A stretch of 19,044 nt of DNA, taken from assembly GCA_018056215.1 (NCBI GenBank), contig JAGPGB010000004.1, forward strand, positions 1 through 19,044, in the 5' to 3' direction. A model generated the notes under the pieces. The model was not told the origin of the DNA. It saw only the letters and a list, made by a program, of their open reading frames with translations, and searched no databases. This stretch comes from Bacteroidales bacterium. Its GTDB lineage: Bacteria > Bacteroidota > Bacteroidia > Bacteroidales > DTU049. Positions 1 to 7,537 of this stretch are shown one piece after another (the first letter of the stretch is position 1; the number at the start of each line of letters is the position of its first letter). The translations under genes and the position numbers were made by a program.

Positions 1-403
1 GAAAAGTAATAGGATCATTAACGCCGATGAATTCTAACAATTTATTATAAACTCCAATAGCACATTGTTCTCCTTTAATGTTTTGTTTTAATAGTACTTC
101 AGTATTAGGATTTTCTGGTGCTTCATATCCGCAATTGCACATTTTGTACCAATCTTCTGGTTTAATAATAGGTGTTCCACCTAATTGTAGAATACGTTCT
201 GCTAATTTCTCTGCATGTTCTAATTCTTCATTAGCATGTTCCATAAGCTCATTAGCGACGGGTTCTCTCATGATACCTTTAGCTACTTTAGCACCTACCC
301 AGTACTGGTAATAAGCTAACCATTCATCTGCATAAGCTTTGTTTAATAATTCTAAAACCTTGTTTACATCTAATTTAATAATAGATTTACCTCTTGTTCC
401 AAT
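1..403 (-). CDS. DPS-like ferritin (DPSL/'bacterioferritin' of Bacteroidota), 3' end cut by window
   Basis: Ferritin-superfamily iron-oxidising and storage protein, expected to form a cytosolic cage that removes iron and peroxide. The first 134 codons are present; the C-terminus lies beyond the window start. Diiron-type ligands visible are E27 (ADEWLAYYQYW), E60-x-x-H63 and E112; the last ExxH helix is missing. Cysteines C89, C91 and C114 (MCNCGYE, GEQCA) resemble the cysteine pair that separates DPS-like proteins from classical Dps and bacterioferritin. No ATG, GTG or TTG is available in frame near the 5' end: the frame is closed by a TAA at 425-427. A perfect AAGGAGG sits 5 nt before ATT at 401-403, and the product M-GTRGKSI then matches the family N-terminus as I remember it. 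The next in-frame ATG is codon 45, which would delete the first helix and E27. Monocistronic as far as seen. Family is confident; the ATT start is inferred. Confidence 0.85.
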   Translation of the reverse strand, partial: MGTRGKSIIKLDVNKVLELLNKAYADEWLAYYQYWVGAKVAKGIMREPVANELMEHANEELEHAEKLAERILQLGGTPIIKPEDWYKMCNCGYEAPENPNTEVLLKQNIKGEQCAIGVYNKLLEFIGVNDPITF

Positions 404-408
404 ATTTT

Positions 409-415
409 CCTCCTT
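409..415 (-). promoter_or_regulatory. Strong Shine-Dalgarno (AAGGAGG) of the ferritin gene
   Basis: Perfect anti-SD complement 5 nt upstream of the proposed ATT start. It stands out because nearly every other gene in the window has only A/T-rich sequence before its start, as is usual in Bacteroidota. It decides the start codon here. Confidence 0.75.
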
Positions 416-437
416 ATTTTTTGATTAATTGTTATTG

Positions 438-467
438 CAAATATAAAAATTTATTTTATAAATACAA
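438..467 (-). promoter_or_regulatory. Bacteroidota-type promoter of the ferritin gene
   Basis: On the minus strand, TTG (467-465), 19 nt, then TATATTTG (445-438). This fits the -33 TTTG / -7 TAnnTTTG consensus of the primary sigma factor in this phylum and is the best two-box match in the window. Transcription would start near 431, giving a leader of about 28 nt that includes the Shine-Dalgarno. Confidence 0.65.
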
Positions 468-519
468 TAAAAAATGATTTTTATTATTATTATTAATTTG
501 AAAATATTTATATAAAAAG

Positions 520-593
520 GGTGGATGATGGGACTTGAACCCACAACTTCCAGATCCACAATCTGGTGCTCTAACCATTGAACTACATCCACC
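520..593 (-). tRNA. tRNA-His (GTG)
   Basis: Full cloverleaf on the minus strand. The acceptor arm GTGGATG (592-586) pairs with CATCCAC (527-521). The anticodon stem CCAGA/TCTGG encloses TTGTGGA with anticodon GTG at 559-557, and the T-arm contains GGTTCAAGTCC. An extra G at 593 faces discriminator C at 520, the G-1:C73 pair that identifies histidine tRNAs. No CCA is encoded; the next minus-strand bases are CTTTTT, a possible simple T-run stop. Confidence 0.97.
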
Positions 594-603
594 ATTTATT
601 TTG

Positions 604-611
604 CAAAATTA
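604..611 (-). promoter_or_regulatory. Possible -7 element for tRNA-His
   Basis: TAATTTTG on the minus strand, 10 nt upstream of the tRNA 5' end, fits TAnnTTTG. No clear -33 box is seen at the usual spacing, so support is moderate. Confidence 0.4.
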
Positions 612-851
612 ATAAAAATTTTCAATAAAAATTAAATAAAATTTAAAATAATAGAAAATGAGTTAATATATAGTTGATATTTATTTTAAATTATCATTAA
701 AAAATTAATTTAAACAAAAATGTTTTAAGAAAATTTCATGAATTAAAAAATTTTGCTAAAAAGATAATATATTTTCGAAATGTAAGCATATAATATTTTA
801 TACATAATTATAATTCTCTCACTCCCTCATTTTCGTTTCCTTATTTTTTTG

Positions 852-859
852 TATCTTTG
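852..859 (+). promoter_or_regulatory. -7 element of der-hslR
   Basis: TATCTTTG fits TAnnTTTG. Predicted transcription start is near 866, which leaves a leader of about 33 nt before ATG 899. A TTG start at 857 would lie inside this promoter, so ATG 899 is preferred. Confidence 0.55.
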
Positions 860-898
860 CATTATTATTGTCTTTATGTTAAAATTTATTGTTGGATA

Positions 899-2200
899 AT
901 GAAAGGAATTGTAGCTATCGTAGGACGTCCAAATGTCGGAAAGAGTACTTTATTTAATAGATTAGTAGGAGAGAGAGTTTCTATTGAGGACCCTACTAGT
1001 GGTGTAACTCGTGATAGAATTTATGGTAAAAGTTTTTGGAATGGAAAAGAATTTTCCATTATTGATACTGGCGGTATTGTTATCAAATCTGATGATATTT
1101 TCCAGCAAGAAATTAAAAAACAAGTTGATTTAGCCTTAGATGAGGCAGATTTAATATTGTTTATGGTTGATATACAAGATGGTATCACTCCTTTAGATCT
1201 TGATATTGCTGATATGTTACGTTCTCATAATAAACCTGTTTTTTTAGTAGCTAATAAAACTGATAATAATATTGTTTACAATGATCATACAGAATTTTAT
1301 CAATTAGGCGTTGATACTATTTTCCCCATTTCTGCTAAAAATGGCTTTGGCACTGGAGAACTATTAGATGCTATTGTTGATAAGCTTCCAATAGATGATA
1401 AGGAAGATTTGGAATATCCACGAATTGCTATTGTGGGAAAGCCTAATGTAGGTAAATCGACTATTTTGAATACTTTAATTGGTGAAGAACGTTCTATTGT
1501 TACTCCTATTGCTGGTACTACTCGAGATTCTATTTATCATCTTTTTAATAAATTTAATTTTAATTTTTATTTAGTTGACACTGCAGGCATTCGAAAAAAA
1601 AATCGTATTAATGACAATATTGAGTTTTATTCTATTACTCGTAGCATTAGAACTATTGAAAATTCTGATGTATGTTTATTAGTTATCGATGCTACTGAGG
1701 GCATAGGTGCTCAGGATTTAAATATTTTAAATTTGATCAATAGTAATAAAAAAAGTGTCGTTCTTGTTGTTAATAAGTGGGATCTTATAGAAAAAGATAA
1801 TAAAACAGATAAAATGTTTCGTGAATCTTTGATGAGTAAATTAGCTCCTCAAGATCATATACCTATCATTTTTACTAGTGCTATTAAAAAGCAAAGACTA
1901 ATTCAGGTTTTAGAAGTAATTCAAAAGGTTTATGATGATCGTAAAAAAAGAATTCCTACTTCTACTTTAAACAAAATTATACTTAGTGAATTTGAAAAAA
2001 ATCCACCTCCTTTGAATAAAGGTAAAAAAGTAAAAATTAAATATTGTACACAGTTGCCTACTCCATATCCTTCTTTTGTATTTTTTTGCAATTTGCCACA
2101 ATATGTTAAAGAACCTTATAAACGTTTCACTGAAAATAAAATACGAGAACATTTCGGTTTTGCTGGCTCTCCAGTAATTATTTATTTTAGAGAAAAATAA
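899..2200 (+). CDS. der: Ribosome-assembly GTPase Der (EngA)
   Basis: Essential double-GTPase that acts in maturation of the 50S ribosomal subunit. The 433-residue product has two G domains in tandem. Domain 1 has GRPNVGKST (9-17), a TSGVTRD switch, DTGGI, NKTD and SAKN. Domain 2 has GKPNVGKST, AGTTRD, DTAGI, NKWD and TSA. A C-terminal KH-like domain ends in a basic/aromatic tail. Length is normal for the family. ATG 899 gives the canonical start MKGIVAIVGRPNVG; an upstream in-frame TTG at 857 would add 14 unconserved residues and overlaps the promoter. The stop at 2200 is 1 nt before the next gene, so the two are co-transcribed. Confidence 0.97.
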   Translation: MKGIVAIVGRPNVGKSTLFNRLVGERVSIEDPTSGVTRDRIYGKSFWNGKEFSIIDTGGIVIKSDDIFQQEIKKQVDLALDEADLILFMVDIQDGITPLDLDIADMLRSHNKPVFLVANKTDNNIVYNDHTEFYQLGVDTIFPISAKNGFGTGELLDAIVDKLPIDDKEDLEYPRIAIVGKPNVGKSTILNTLIGEERSIVTPIAGTTRDSIYHLFNKFNFNFYLVDTAGIRKKNRINDNIEFYSITRSIRTIENSDVCLLVIDATEGIGAQDLNILNLINSNKKSVVLVVNKWDLIEKDNKTDKMFRESLMSKLAPQDHIPIIFTSAIKKQRLIQVLEVIQKVYDDRKKRIPTSTLNKIILSEFEKNPPPLNKGKKVKIKYCTQLPTPYPSFVFFCNLPQYVKEPYKRFTENKIREHFGFAGSPVIIYFREK

Positions 2201-2201
2201 T

Positions 2202-2579
2202 ATGAGATTGGATAAATTTCTATGGAGTGTTAGATTATTTAAAACTAGATCTATAGCTACTGATGAATGTAAAAAATCTAGAGTTAAGGTCAATGGATTG
2301 ATTGCTAAACCTTCTAAAGAAATTAATAATTCTGATATAATTGAAATTAAATATCATCTTTATACCAAAACTATTCGAATTATTGCTATTCCTACTCAAA
2401 GGATTAGTGCTAAATTAGTTAATGATTTTATTTTAGATATTACTCCTGTAGAAGAGTATGCCAAATTAGATATGATACGAGAAAATACTTCAACCTATAA
2501 GCCTAAATGGAAAGGTAGACCTACTAAAAAAGATAGACGTAATATTGATGAATTCTTTACTAATTTGCCAAAAAATTAA
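2202..2579 (+). CDS. hslR: S4-domain RNA-binding protein, Hsp15-like
   Basis: Small (125 aa) RNA-binding protein. The N-terminal ~55 residues form an S4 domain (MRLDKFLWSVRLFKTRSIA, then VKVNG and a DIIEI strand). The C-terminal part is lysine/arginine-rich (KPKWKGRPTKKDRR), as in Hsp15 proteins, which bind stalled 50S subunits still carrying peptidyl-tRNA. It follows der after a single base, a ribosome-centred pairing that fits its role. No signal peptide. The symbol is by resemblance; other small S4 proteins are possible. Confidence 0.82.
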   Translation: MRLDKFLWSVRLFKTRSIATDECKKSRVKVNGLIAKPSKEINNSDIIEIKYHLYTKTIRIIAIPTQRISAKLVNDFILDITPVEEYAKLDMIRENTSTYKPKWKGRPTKKDRRNIDEFFTNLPKN

Positions 2580-2601
2580 TAGTTTAATATTTTATAATTT
2601 C

Positions 2602-3672
2602 TTATATTTTAAATTGAAAATTTAAAAATAAATGATGCTGTAGTGAAATATTATTATCATTGGGCTGCCAAAGTTGATAATTTATAGAAAAATTAATCCC
2701 TTTCGTTGGCATATAGTTTATTCCAACAAAATATCCATTTCCTGGGTAATGTGCATACCAGCTTTCATTTTCTAAATATAGTTTATTTACATATAATTTA
2801 TCAAATCGTGCAAAAAAACTTAAGTTTTTATAGAATTTATAGATACCATAAAAAGAAAAACCATGTAAATTATTATTATTTATATATAGATTATTTTTCC
2901 TATAATTGTATTCACCTCCTATTTTTACAGTATTAGCTATCTCATAACCAGCAAATATAGAAAATAATTGTCTCTCAGCAGGTTTTAATGAATCTTTTGA
3001 TTTAGAATAGCCATAATAAAAACGAATTATAAAATTTTCTATAGGTTTTATATCCAGTCCAGATGCGAACTGTAAATCGCCAAAATTATCTTGATTATTT
3101 TTGTTTCCTTCACCATTAGTGATGGATACGTCAAGATTTAGATAGTTATTTATTTTAAAAAAACTGATTATTCCAAGATCTGCACTTGGTAAAAGGAAAT
3201 ATCTGTCTTGAAATGTTTCTGCTAAATATTTTAATCCCCAAAATTTATCTTGAGTATGATAATTATTTAAGCCTACACTACCAATATTTAGTTGAATATT
3301 ATCATTAATTTTCCATATTAATTCTGCTATTTTTAACTGCATTGTATAATAGCTACCTACATTTTCTTTATAATTTATATCTATCAAGTTACCAGTGGAA
3401 TCTTTTATATAAATTTTTTCAATTGTTGTTGGTCTGCCAGCTTCTATAATGATTTTACCAGAAAATTTGTTATTAAAATTATATTGCTGCCCTAAATATG
3501 CTCTATCAATAACAAAAGAAAATTTTTTATCTACATTATTTGTTAAATTATATTCAAATTTTCCATATACATCTATTATTGGCAACCATTTATTACTAGT
3601 ACTATCTTTTGTTTGTGATAATAGATTTGTTGAAATTAAAATTATTATTAAAAAAATTAGTTGGTATCTCAT
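2602..3672 (-). CDS. Porin-like outer-membrane beta-barrel protein
   Basis: Exported 356-residue protein. A signal peptide (MRYQLIFLIIILISTNLLSQ) is followed by alternating polar/aromatic strands throughout, a pattern of outer-membrane barrels. It ends in LFLNFQFKI, a plausible beta-signal. Features such as the DRAYLGQQYNF strand and the GEGNKNN loop recall phosphate-selective-porin-like (OprO/P-type) proteins of Bacteroidota, but specificity cannot be inferred. The start is set at ATG 3672: the longer frame begins with a TTG at 3702 that lies inside the -7 promoter element. Convergent with hslR, only 22 nt apart. Confidence 0.75.
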   Translation of the reverse strand: MRYQLIFLIIILISTNLLSQTKDSTSNKWLPIIDVYGKFEYNLTNNVDKKFSFVIDRAYLGQQYNFNNKFSGKIIIEAGRPTTIEKIYIKDSTGNLIDINYKENVGSYYTMQLKIAELIWKINDNIQLNIGSVGLNNYHTQDKFWGLKYLAETFQDRYFLLPSADLGIISFFKINNYLNLDVSITNGEGNKNNQDNFGDLQFASGLDIKPIENFIIRFYYGYSKSKDSLKPAERQLFSIFAGYEIANTVKIGGEYNYRKNNLYINNNNLHGFSFYGIYKFYKNLSFFARFDKLYVNKLYLENESWYAHYPGNGYFVGINYMPTKGINFSINYQLWQPNDNNISLQHHLFLNFQFKI

Positions 3673-3699
3673 AAATTTACAAATTATTTTTTTAATTTG

Positions 3700-3707
3700 C
3701 AAATTTA
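3700..3707 (-). promoter_or_regulatory. -7 element of the porin-like gene
   Basis: TAAATTTG on the minus strand fits TAnnTTTG. The expected transcript start near 3693 leaves about 20 nt before ATG 3672, which supports that start and suggests transcription separate from anmK. Confidence 0.5.
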
Positions 3708-3804
3708 AAATAATTATTCATATTAAGTAAATATTACTGTAATTTTAATAAATTGTTAAAAAAATTCATTATTTATTTGTAATAACTTATTCACTTATAT
3801 TTAA

Positions 3805-4854
3805 TTAAGGTAAATAAATAGCACCACTACATGACTCTTTAGCAGAATGAGTTACTTTTGTACTAGTATTTGGTAATCCAATCCATCGCAGCAATCCTAG
3901 AAAAGCAAATATTATAGCTTCTTTATAATCTATAATTTCTTTATTTGGTATTATAATTTGCCCATCATAAAGATTAGTCAGCCGTTCTATTAAAAATTTA
4001 TTATGTGCACCACCACCTGATGCTAATACTCTACCATTTTGTGGCAATTTATTTGAAATTGTAATAGAAACGTATTCTACAATTGTTCGTAATAAGTCAT
4101 TAATAGTAAATTGATCTGCATATTTATCTATTATAGGAATAAACTCTTTTTCCACTATTTCTCTACAGAGTGAATGATTATCAAAAGTATCATTAATTTT
4201 AAGTAGATTAGTTAGTAAACCATCTACAATTAGACCATTTCGAGCTAATTCACCGTAGTTATCATAAGTTAAATTAATTTTTTGAGTAACATAATTTAAA
4301 ATTATATTTACTGGACAAATGTCAAAAGCTGAAATTATTTCTCCATTTTCTATAATAGTAGCATTACTGAAACCACCTAAATTTAGAAATACACTATAAT
4401 CTGTAAACAAGTATTTTTCTCCGATTGGTACTAATGGAGCGCCTTCTCCACCTAAACCTACATCTTGGCTACGAAAATCACAAATTACTGGTATCGATGT
4501 ATCGCTAGCTATCACTCCACCATGTCCAAGCTGATATGTGTAACCTGCTGCAGGATTGTGCCATATCGTATGTCCATGCATGCTAATAAAATCTACATTT
4601 GCATTAATTGTAGACAAAAATTCACGAATTAAATCTGATAAATAGTGAGAGTATCGAAAATTCAGATTTATAATTTCTTCACCTTTTAGGTAGAAAGCAT
4701 TATTTAGCAAATTCTTCCATTCGTGTGAGTAGGCAAAAGTTTGTGTTTTGAGCACATCAAATTGCCAATTATTATTTTTTAAATATTTTACTAGCACTAG
4801 ATCTACACCGTCGCAGCTAGTACCAGACATCATACCTATGATGTTATATTCCAT
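3805..4854 (-). CDS. anmK: Anhydro-N-acetylmuramic acid kinase
   Basis: Cytosolic kinase that opens and phosphorylates 1,6-anhydro-MurNAc to MurNAc-6-phosphate in cell-wall recycling. The 349-residue product has the phosphate-binding loop MSGTSCDGVD (9-18), HGHTIWHNP, QDVGLGGEGAPLVP, LNLGGFSNAT, FDICPVN and ASGGGAHN, in the family order. The start is ATG 4854 (MEYNIIGMMSG). ATGs at 4875 and 4929 add unconserved Lys/Asn-rich sequence and lie at or upstream of the predicted transcription start. Gene order does not link it to murF, which has its own promoter. Confidence 0.95.
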   Translation of the reverse strand: MEYNIIGMMSGTSCDGVDLVLVKYLKNNNWQFDVLKTQTFAYSHEWKNLLNNAFYLKGEEIINLNFRYSHYLSDLIREFLSTINANVDFISMHGHTIWHNPAAGYTYQLGHGGVIASDTSIPVICDFRSQDVGLGGEGAPLVPIGEKYLFTDYSVFLNLGGFSNATIIENGEIISAFDICPVNIILNYVTQKINLTYDNYGELARNGLIVDGLLTNLLKINDTFDNHSLCREIVEKEFIPIIDKYADQFTINDLLRTIVEYVSITISNKLPQNGRVLASGGGAHNKFLIERLTNLYDGQIIIPNKEIIDYKEAIIFAFLGLLRWIGLPNTSTKVTHSAKESCSGAIYLP

Positions 4855-4878
4855 TTTGTTATTAAAATTTTTCATTTC

Positions 4879-4886
4879 CAAAAATA
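4879..4886 (-). promoter_or_regulatory. -7 element of anmK
   Basis: TATTTTTG on the minus strand. It predicts a transcript start near 4872 and a leader of about 18 nt to ATG 4854, which rules against the longer annotated frame. Confidence 0.55.
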
Positions 4887-5078
4887 CATTTTTTTTATTA
4901 GTATTAAAAGTATTTAATTTTTTTATCAAAAATTATTTTATTTTTCATCAATTATTGAGATTAAAACATATATTTTTAAATTATTTTCATAACATAAAAA
5001 TAATTTAATTTTGTAAAAATACATTACATAATTTGAAAATTTTTACTAAAAAGATTTTAATTTAAAATTTTTTGGCAT

Positions 5079-5086
5079 TAAATTTG
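5079..5086 (+). promoter_or_regulatory. -7 element of the three-gene exported-protein operon
   Basis: TAAATTTG, 30 nt upstream of ATG 5117. A TTTTACTAAAAA motif lies at 5041-5052. The -33 box is not evident. Confidence 0.5.
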
Positions 5087-5116
5087 TTTTAAAAAAATTT
5101 CTAAAAAAATATATAT

Positions 5117-6403
5117 ATGAAAAAATTATTTACACATACAATTATTATTTTTATCATAATATTTGTATTTACATTAGATTTAAATGCACAAAAAGAAAAG
5201 AAAAAGGTATCAAAATCTAAAACACAAACAAATAATTTAATCACTAATCAGTCATCTTTTGACAAACAAAGCATTAATCAAAGTATACAGCCTAGTATTA
5301 ATATAGTAGATAAAGATGCTGAGGTTGTTGTCAAAGGTGTTGGTATAACAAGAGATGATGCCTTGAAAAATGCTCTCCGTCTTTGTGTAGAGCAGGCAGT
5401 GGGCGTAGCATTAACATCAGAAACTAAAGTTGAAAATTTTGTTGTTATCAAAGATGCTATTAATACGAGAGCAGAAGGGTATATATCAAAATACGAAATA
5501 TTAAATGAAGTGCCTTTTCCTGATAGATATGAAATGACTGTTAAAGCTCTTGTTAGTTTAGATCCTATTAAAGCTGACTTTAACATTTTATCAAAAGCTG
5601 TTGGTGGAATTAGATTTTTGGTAATGTATGATGATAGAAATATCCCAGCTGGTGATGTGGCAAATTATGAATTCGCTGTAGAAAGAATTAATGAATTTCT
5701 ATCACAGAAGGGATATAGATATATTGATAAAAAACGTTTTGACGAGTTAAAGAATGAATCTAAAGGCATATTGAATGATATAAAACCTACTGAGGAAAGC
5801 TATATTCAGTACCTTGGTATGAAAGCTGATGCTCAATTTATTATTTATATTAAAAATATACATACTATTAGTAAATCAGAGGCTTTCGATACTAGAACTA
5901 GCTCAAAAGCTGTAATTGAATGCAAGGTTTATGACAATTGTACTGCAGAAGGATTGGGTACAGTTGTTCTTGAAAGTGATTGGAAATCTGCTTCTGGTTT
6001 ATCTCTTATGCCTGCGATTACTGAAGCTGTTTCAATAGATATCCCAGATTTACTTGATGTTTTTACTCGTTATATTGGTAATTGGGTAAATAATGGAACT
6101 CCTTTTGAGCTCAGATTTTACCATACAGGCACTTATCGTGAATTAAGAGAATTAAGAACTAAATTACAAAGTGATTCAGATTTCGGTGGTGATTTCGAAA
6201 TAGTTAGTTTTGATAATTTTACAAAATTAAATTGTACTTTCAAAAATCGTCCAGATCAGTTAGCTGACAAAATTCTTGATTACGCTGATGCTATTCCAGA
6301 GCTAGCTAGCAAAAAATTGGACGTTAAATATATTTATGGTCGTCAGATTAATTTCGCCCCAGCTAATGTCACTCTAGAAGAACTAAATATTTCAAAACCT
6401 TAA
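5117..6403 (+). CDS. Exported protein with FlgT-N-like domain
   Basis: 428 residues. Signal peptide 1-25 (LDLNAQ at its end), a Lys/Ser/Gln-rich linker to about residue 65, then a domain at about 66-155 (VVVKGVGITRDDALKNALR, AVGVALTSET, GYISKYEI) that resembles the N-terminal domain of flagellar assembly protein T and related LPP20/curli-type envelope modules. The region 160-428 may be a CsgG/TolB-like alpha/beta part (GGIRFLVMYDDRNIP, KGYRYIDKKRFDEL, DAQFIIYIKNI), but this is weaker. No flagellar gene is nearby, so a flagellar role is not implied; a periplasmic or outer-membrane-associated role is more likely. First gene of an operon (21 nt to the next). Confidence 0.7.
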   Translation: MKKLFTHTIIIFIIIFVFTLDLNAQKEKKKVSKSKTQTNNLITNQSSFDKQSINQSIQPSINIVDKDAEVVVKGVGITRDDALKNALRLCVEQAVGVALTSETKVENFVVIKDAINTRAEGYISKYEILNEVPFPDRYEMTVKALVSLDPIKADFNILSKAVGGIRFLVMYDDRNIPAGDVANYEFAVERINEFLSQKGYRYIDKKRFDELKNESKGILNDIKPTEESYIQYLGMKADAQFIIYIKNIHTISKSEAFDTRTSSKAVIECKVYDNCTAEGLGTVVLESDWKSASGLSLMPAITEAVSIDIPDLLDVFTRYIGNWVNNGTPFELRFYHTGTYRELRELRTKLQSDSDFGGDFEIVSFDNFTKLNCTFKNRPDQLADKILDYADAIPELASKKLDVKYIYGRQINFAPANVTLEELNISKP

Positions 6404-6424
6404 AACTTTTTTAAATATTATATT

Positions 6425-7519
6425 ATGAAAACAAAAACATTTTTTTTATTATTTATTTTTATTTTGTTAGGAATTAATTCATATTCTCAAGAGATAAAAA
6501 CCAAACAGAACACTAAAAATAGCAAAAAAGCAATTAAAACTGCAAAAATTGAAAAGCAGGGGTCAACTGTGAAACCTAGCGAGTTGCAATATCAAACTAT
6601 TCAAAAAGAAAACAATAACATTACTAAAGATAGCTCAAAAGAGTCTCTGCAGAGTCAAACTATCAAACCTATTGAAATTGTAAATAGTGATCAACTTTCC
6701 AAAAATGCTACTCCAGTTATTACTCAACAAGCAAATGGATCTATTAATTGGACTGAGCAATATATAGAAGCTAAAGGAACCTCAGTAATAGATTATGAAA
6801 GATTTCCTAATAAAGCTCAAGCTAAAGCTATGGCTACTAGAGGTGCTATCGTAGAAGCTCAAAGAAATTTATTAGAAATTACTCAAGGTGTTAAAGTCGT
6901 TAGTGAAACTACTGTCAAAGACATGATGACTCAAAGTGATTACATTTATTCTCGTGTAGAAGGTATTGTTAAAGGAGCCCAACAAGTAGGTGAACCTATA
7001 GAAAAAGATGGATTAATAGAGGTGAGAATGAGAATACCATTATACGAAACTGACGGCTTAGCTGCTGCAATCTATGAAGGGTTGCCTAATGTTAATAATA
7101 AAAATCTCCAGATTCAAAATAATATTTCTGATAACCAACAGCAAACAGATTTAACTAATTCCAACCAAAATATTATCCCTAATGGATTAGTTTTTAATTT
7201 TAATGGAAAAAAATTTGATCCTTCATTATTTCCAGTGATTGTAGATCAAAATGGGAATATTATGCTAGACTTATCTATGCTTTATAATCCTAAAGAAGGT
7301 AAATTTCCTAAAATTTTATCAAGTACAAAAGATATTTTCCAAGAATTAAATTTCAAAGAAGGTACTGATGTGATCGATGTTATCCAATCCTATGATGGTA
7401 AGATAGTAGTAGATGGTGATAGTGTAAAGAAACATCCTTGGTGGAATAATTTCACTAATATTGTAAAAAAAGGTCTTAATATTGGGGCAGATATTCTAAA
7501 ATTTATCCTTTTAATCTAA
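6425..7519 (+). CDS. Exported LPP20-like envelope protein
   Basis: 364 residues with signal peptide 1-22 (GINSYSQ). A low-complexity Lys/Gln/Ser linker runs to about 105. A conserved-looking domain at about 110-215 (EAKGTSVID, KAQAKAMATRGAIVEAQRNL, VEGIVKGAQQVGE, IEVRMRIPLYE) matches the LPP20/FlgT-like pattern in which a repeated alanine-rich helix precedes strands. There is no lipobox cysteine, so it is not a lipoprotein here. The C-terminal third (FDPSLFPVIVDQNG and on) is unrecognised and ends in a hydrophobic stretch. It follows the FlgT-N-like gene by 21 nt and precedes the next by 18 nt; the two related domains suggest they work in one complex. Confidence 0.65.
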   Translation: MKTKTFFLLFIFILLGINSYSQEIKTKQNTKNSKKAIKTAKIEKQGSTVKPSELQYQTIQKENNNITKDSSKESLQSQTIKPIEIVNSDQLSKNATPVITQQANGSINWTEQYIEAKGTSVIDYERFPNKAQAKAMATRGAIVEAQRNLLEITQGVKVVSETTVKDMMTQSDYIYSRVEGIVKGAQQVGEPIEKDGLIEVRMRIPLYETDGLAAAIYEGLPNVNNKNLQIQNNISDNQQQTDLTNSNQNIIPNGLVFNFNGKKFDPSLFPVIVDQNGNIMLDLSMLYNPKEGKFPKILSSTKDIFQELNFKEGTDVIDVIQSYDGKIVVDGDSVKKHPWWNNFTNIVKKGLNIGADILKFILLI

Positions 7520-7537
7520 TTTTAAAAATAGTAAAAT

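Larger units (their letters stand above)
594..898. other. Non-coding region between tRNA-His and der
   Basis: About 300 bp between divergent genes. It holds the likely tRNA and der promoter elements, a TTTTGCTAAAAA motif at 751-762 that recurs elsewhere, and a short pyrimidine-rich stretch (814-840, only one G). No ORF of note and no RNA structure that I can recognise. Confidence 0.7.

Noticed and set aside
78..311. Plus-strand ORF of 77 codons at the window start
   Set aside because: It is antisense to the clear ferritin coding frame and has no recognisable domain.
400..402. TTG as start of the ferritin gene
   Set aside because: It is out of frame with the ferritin and meets a TAG after ten codons.
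857..898. TTG start that would lengthen Der by 14 residues
   Set aside because: The TTG is part of the TATCTTTG promoter element and the added residues do not fit the family; ATG 899 gives the standard N-terminus.
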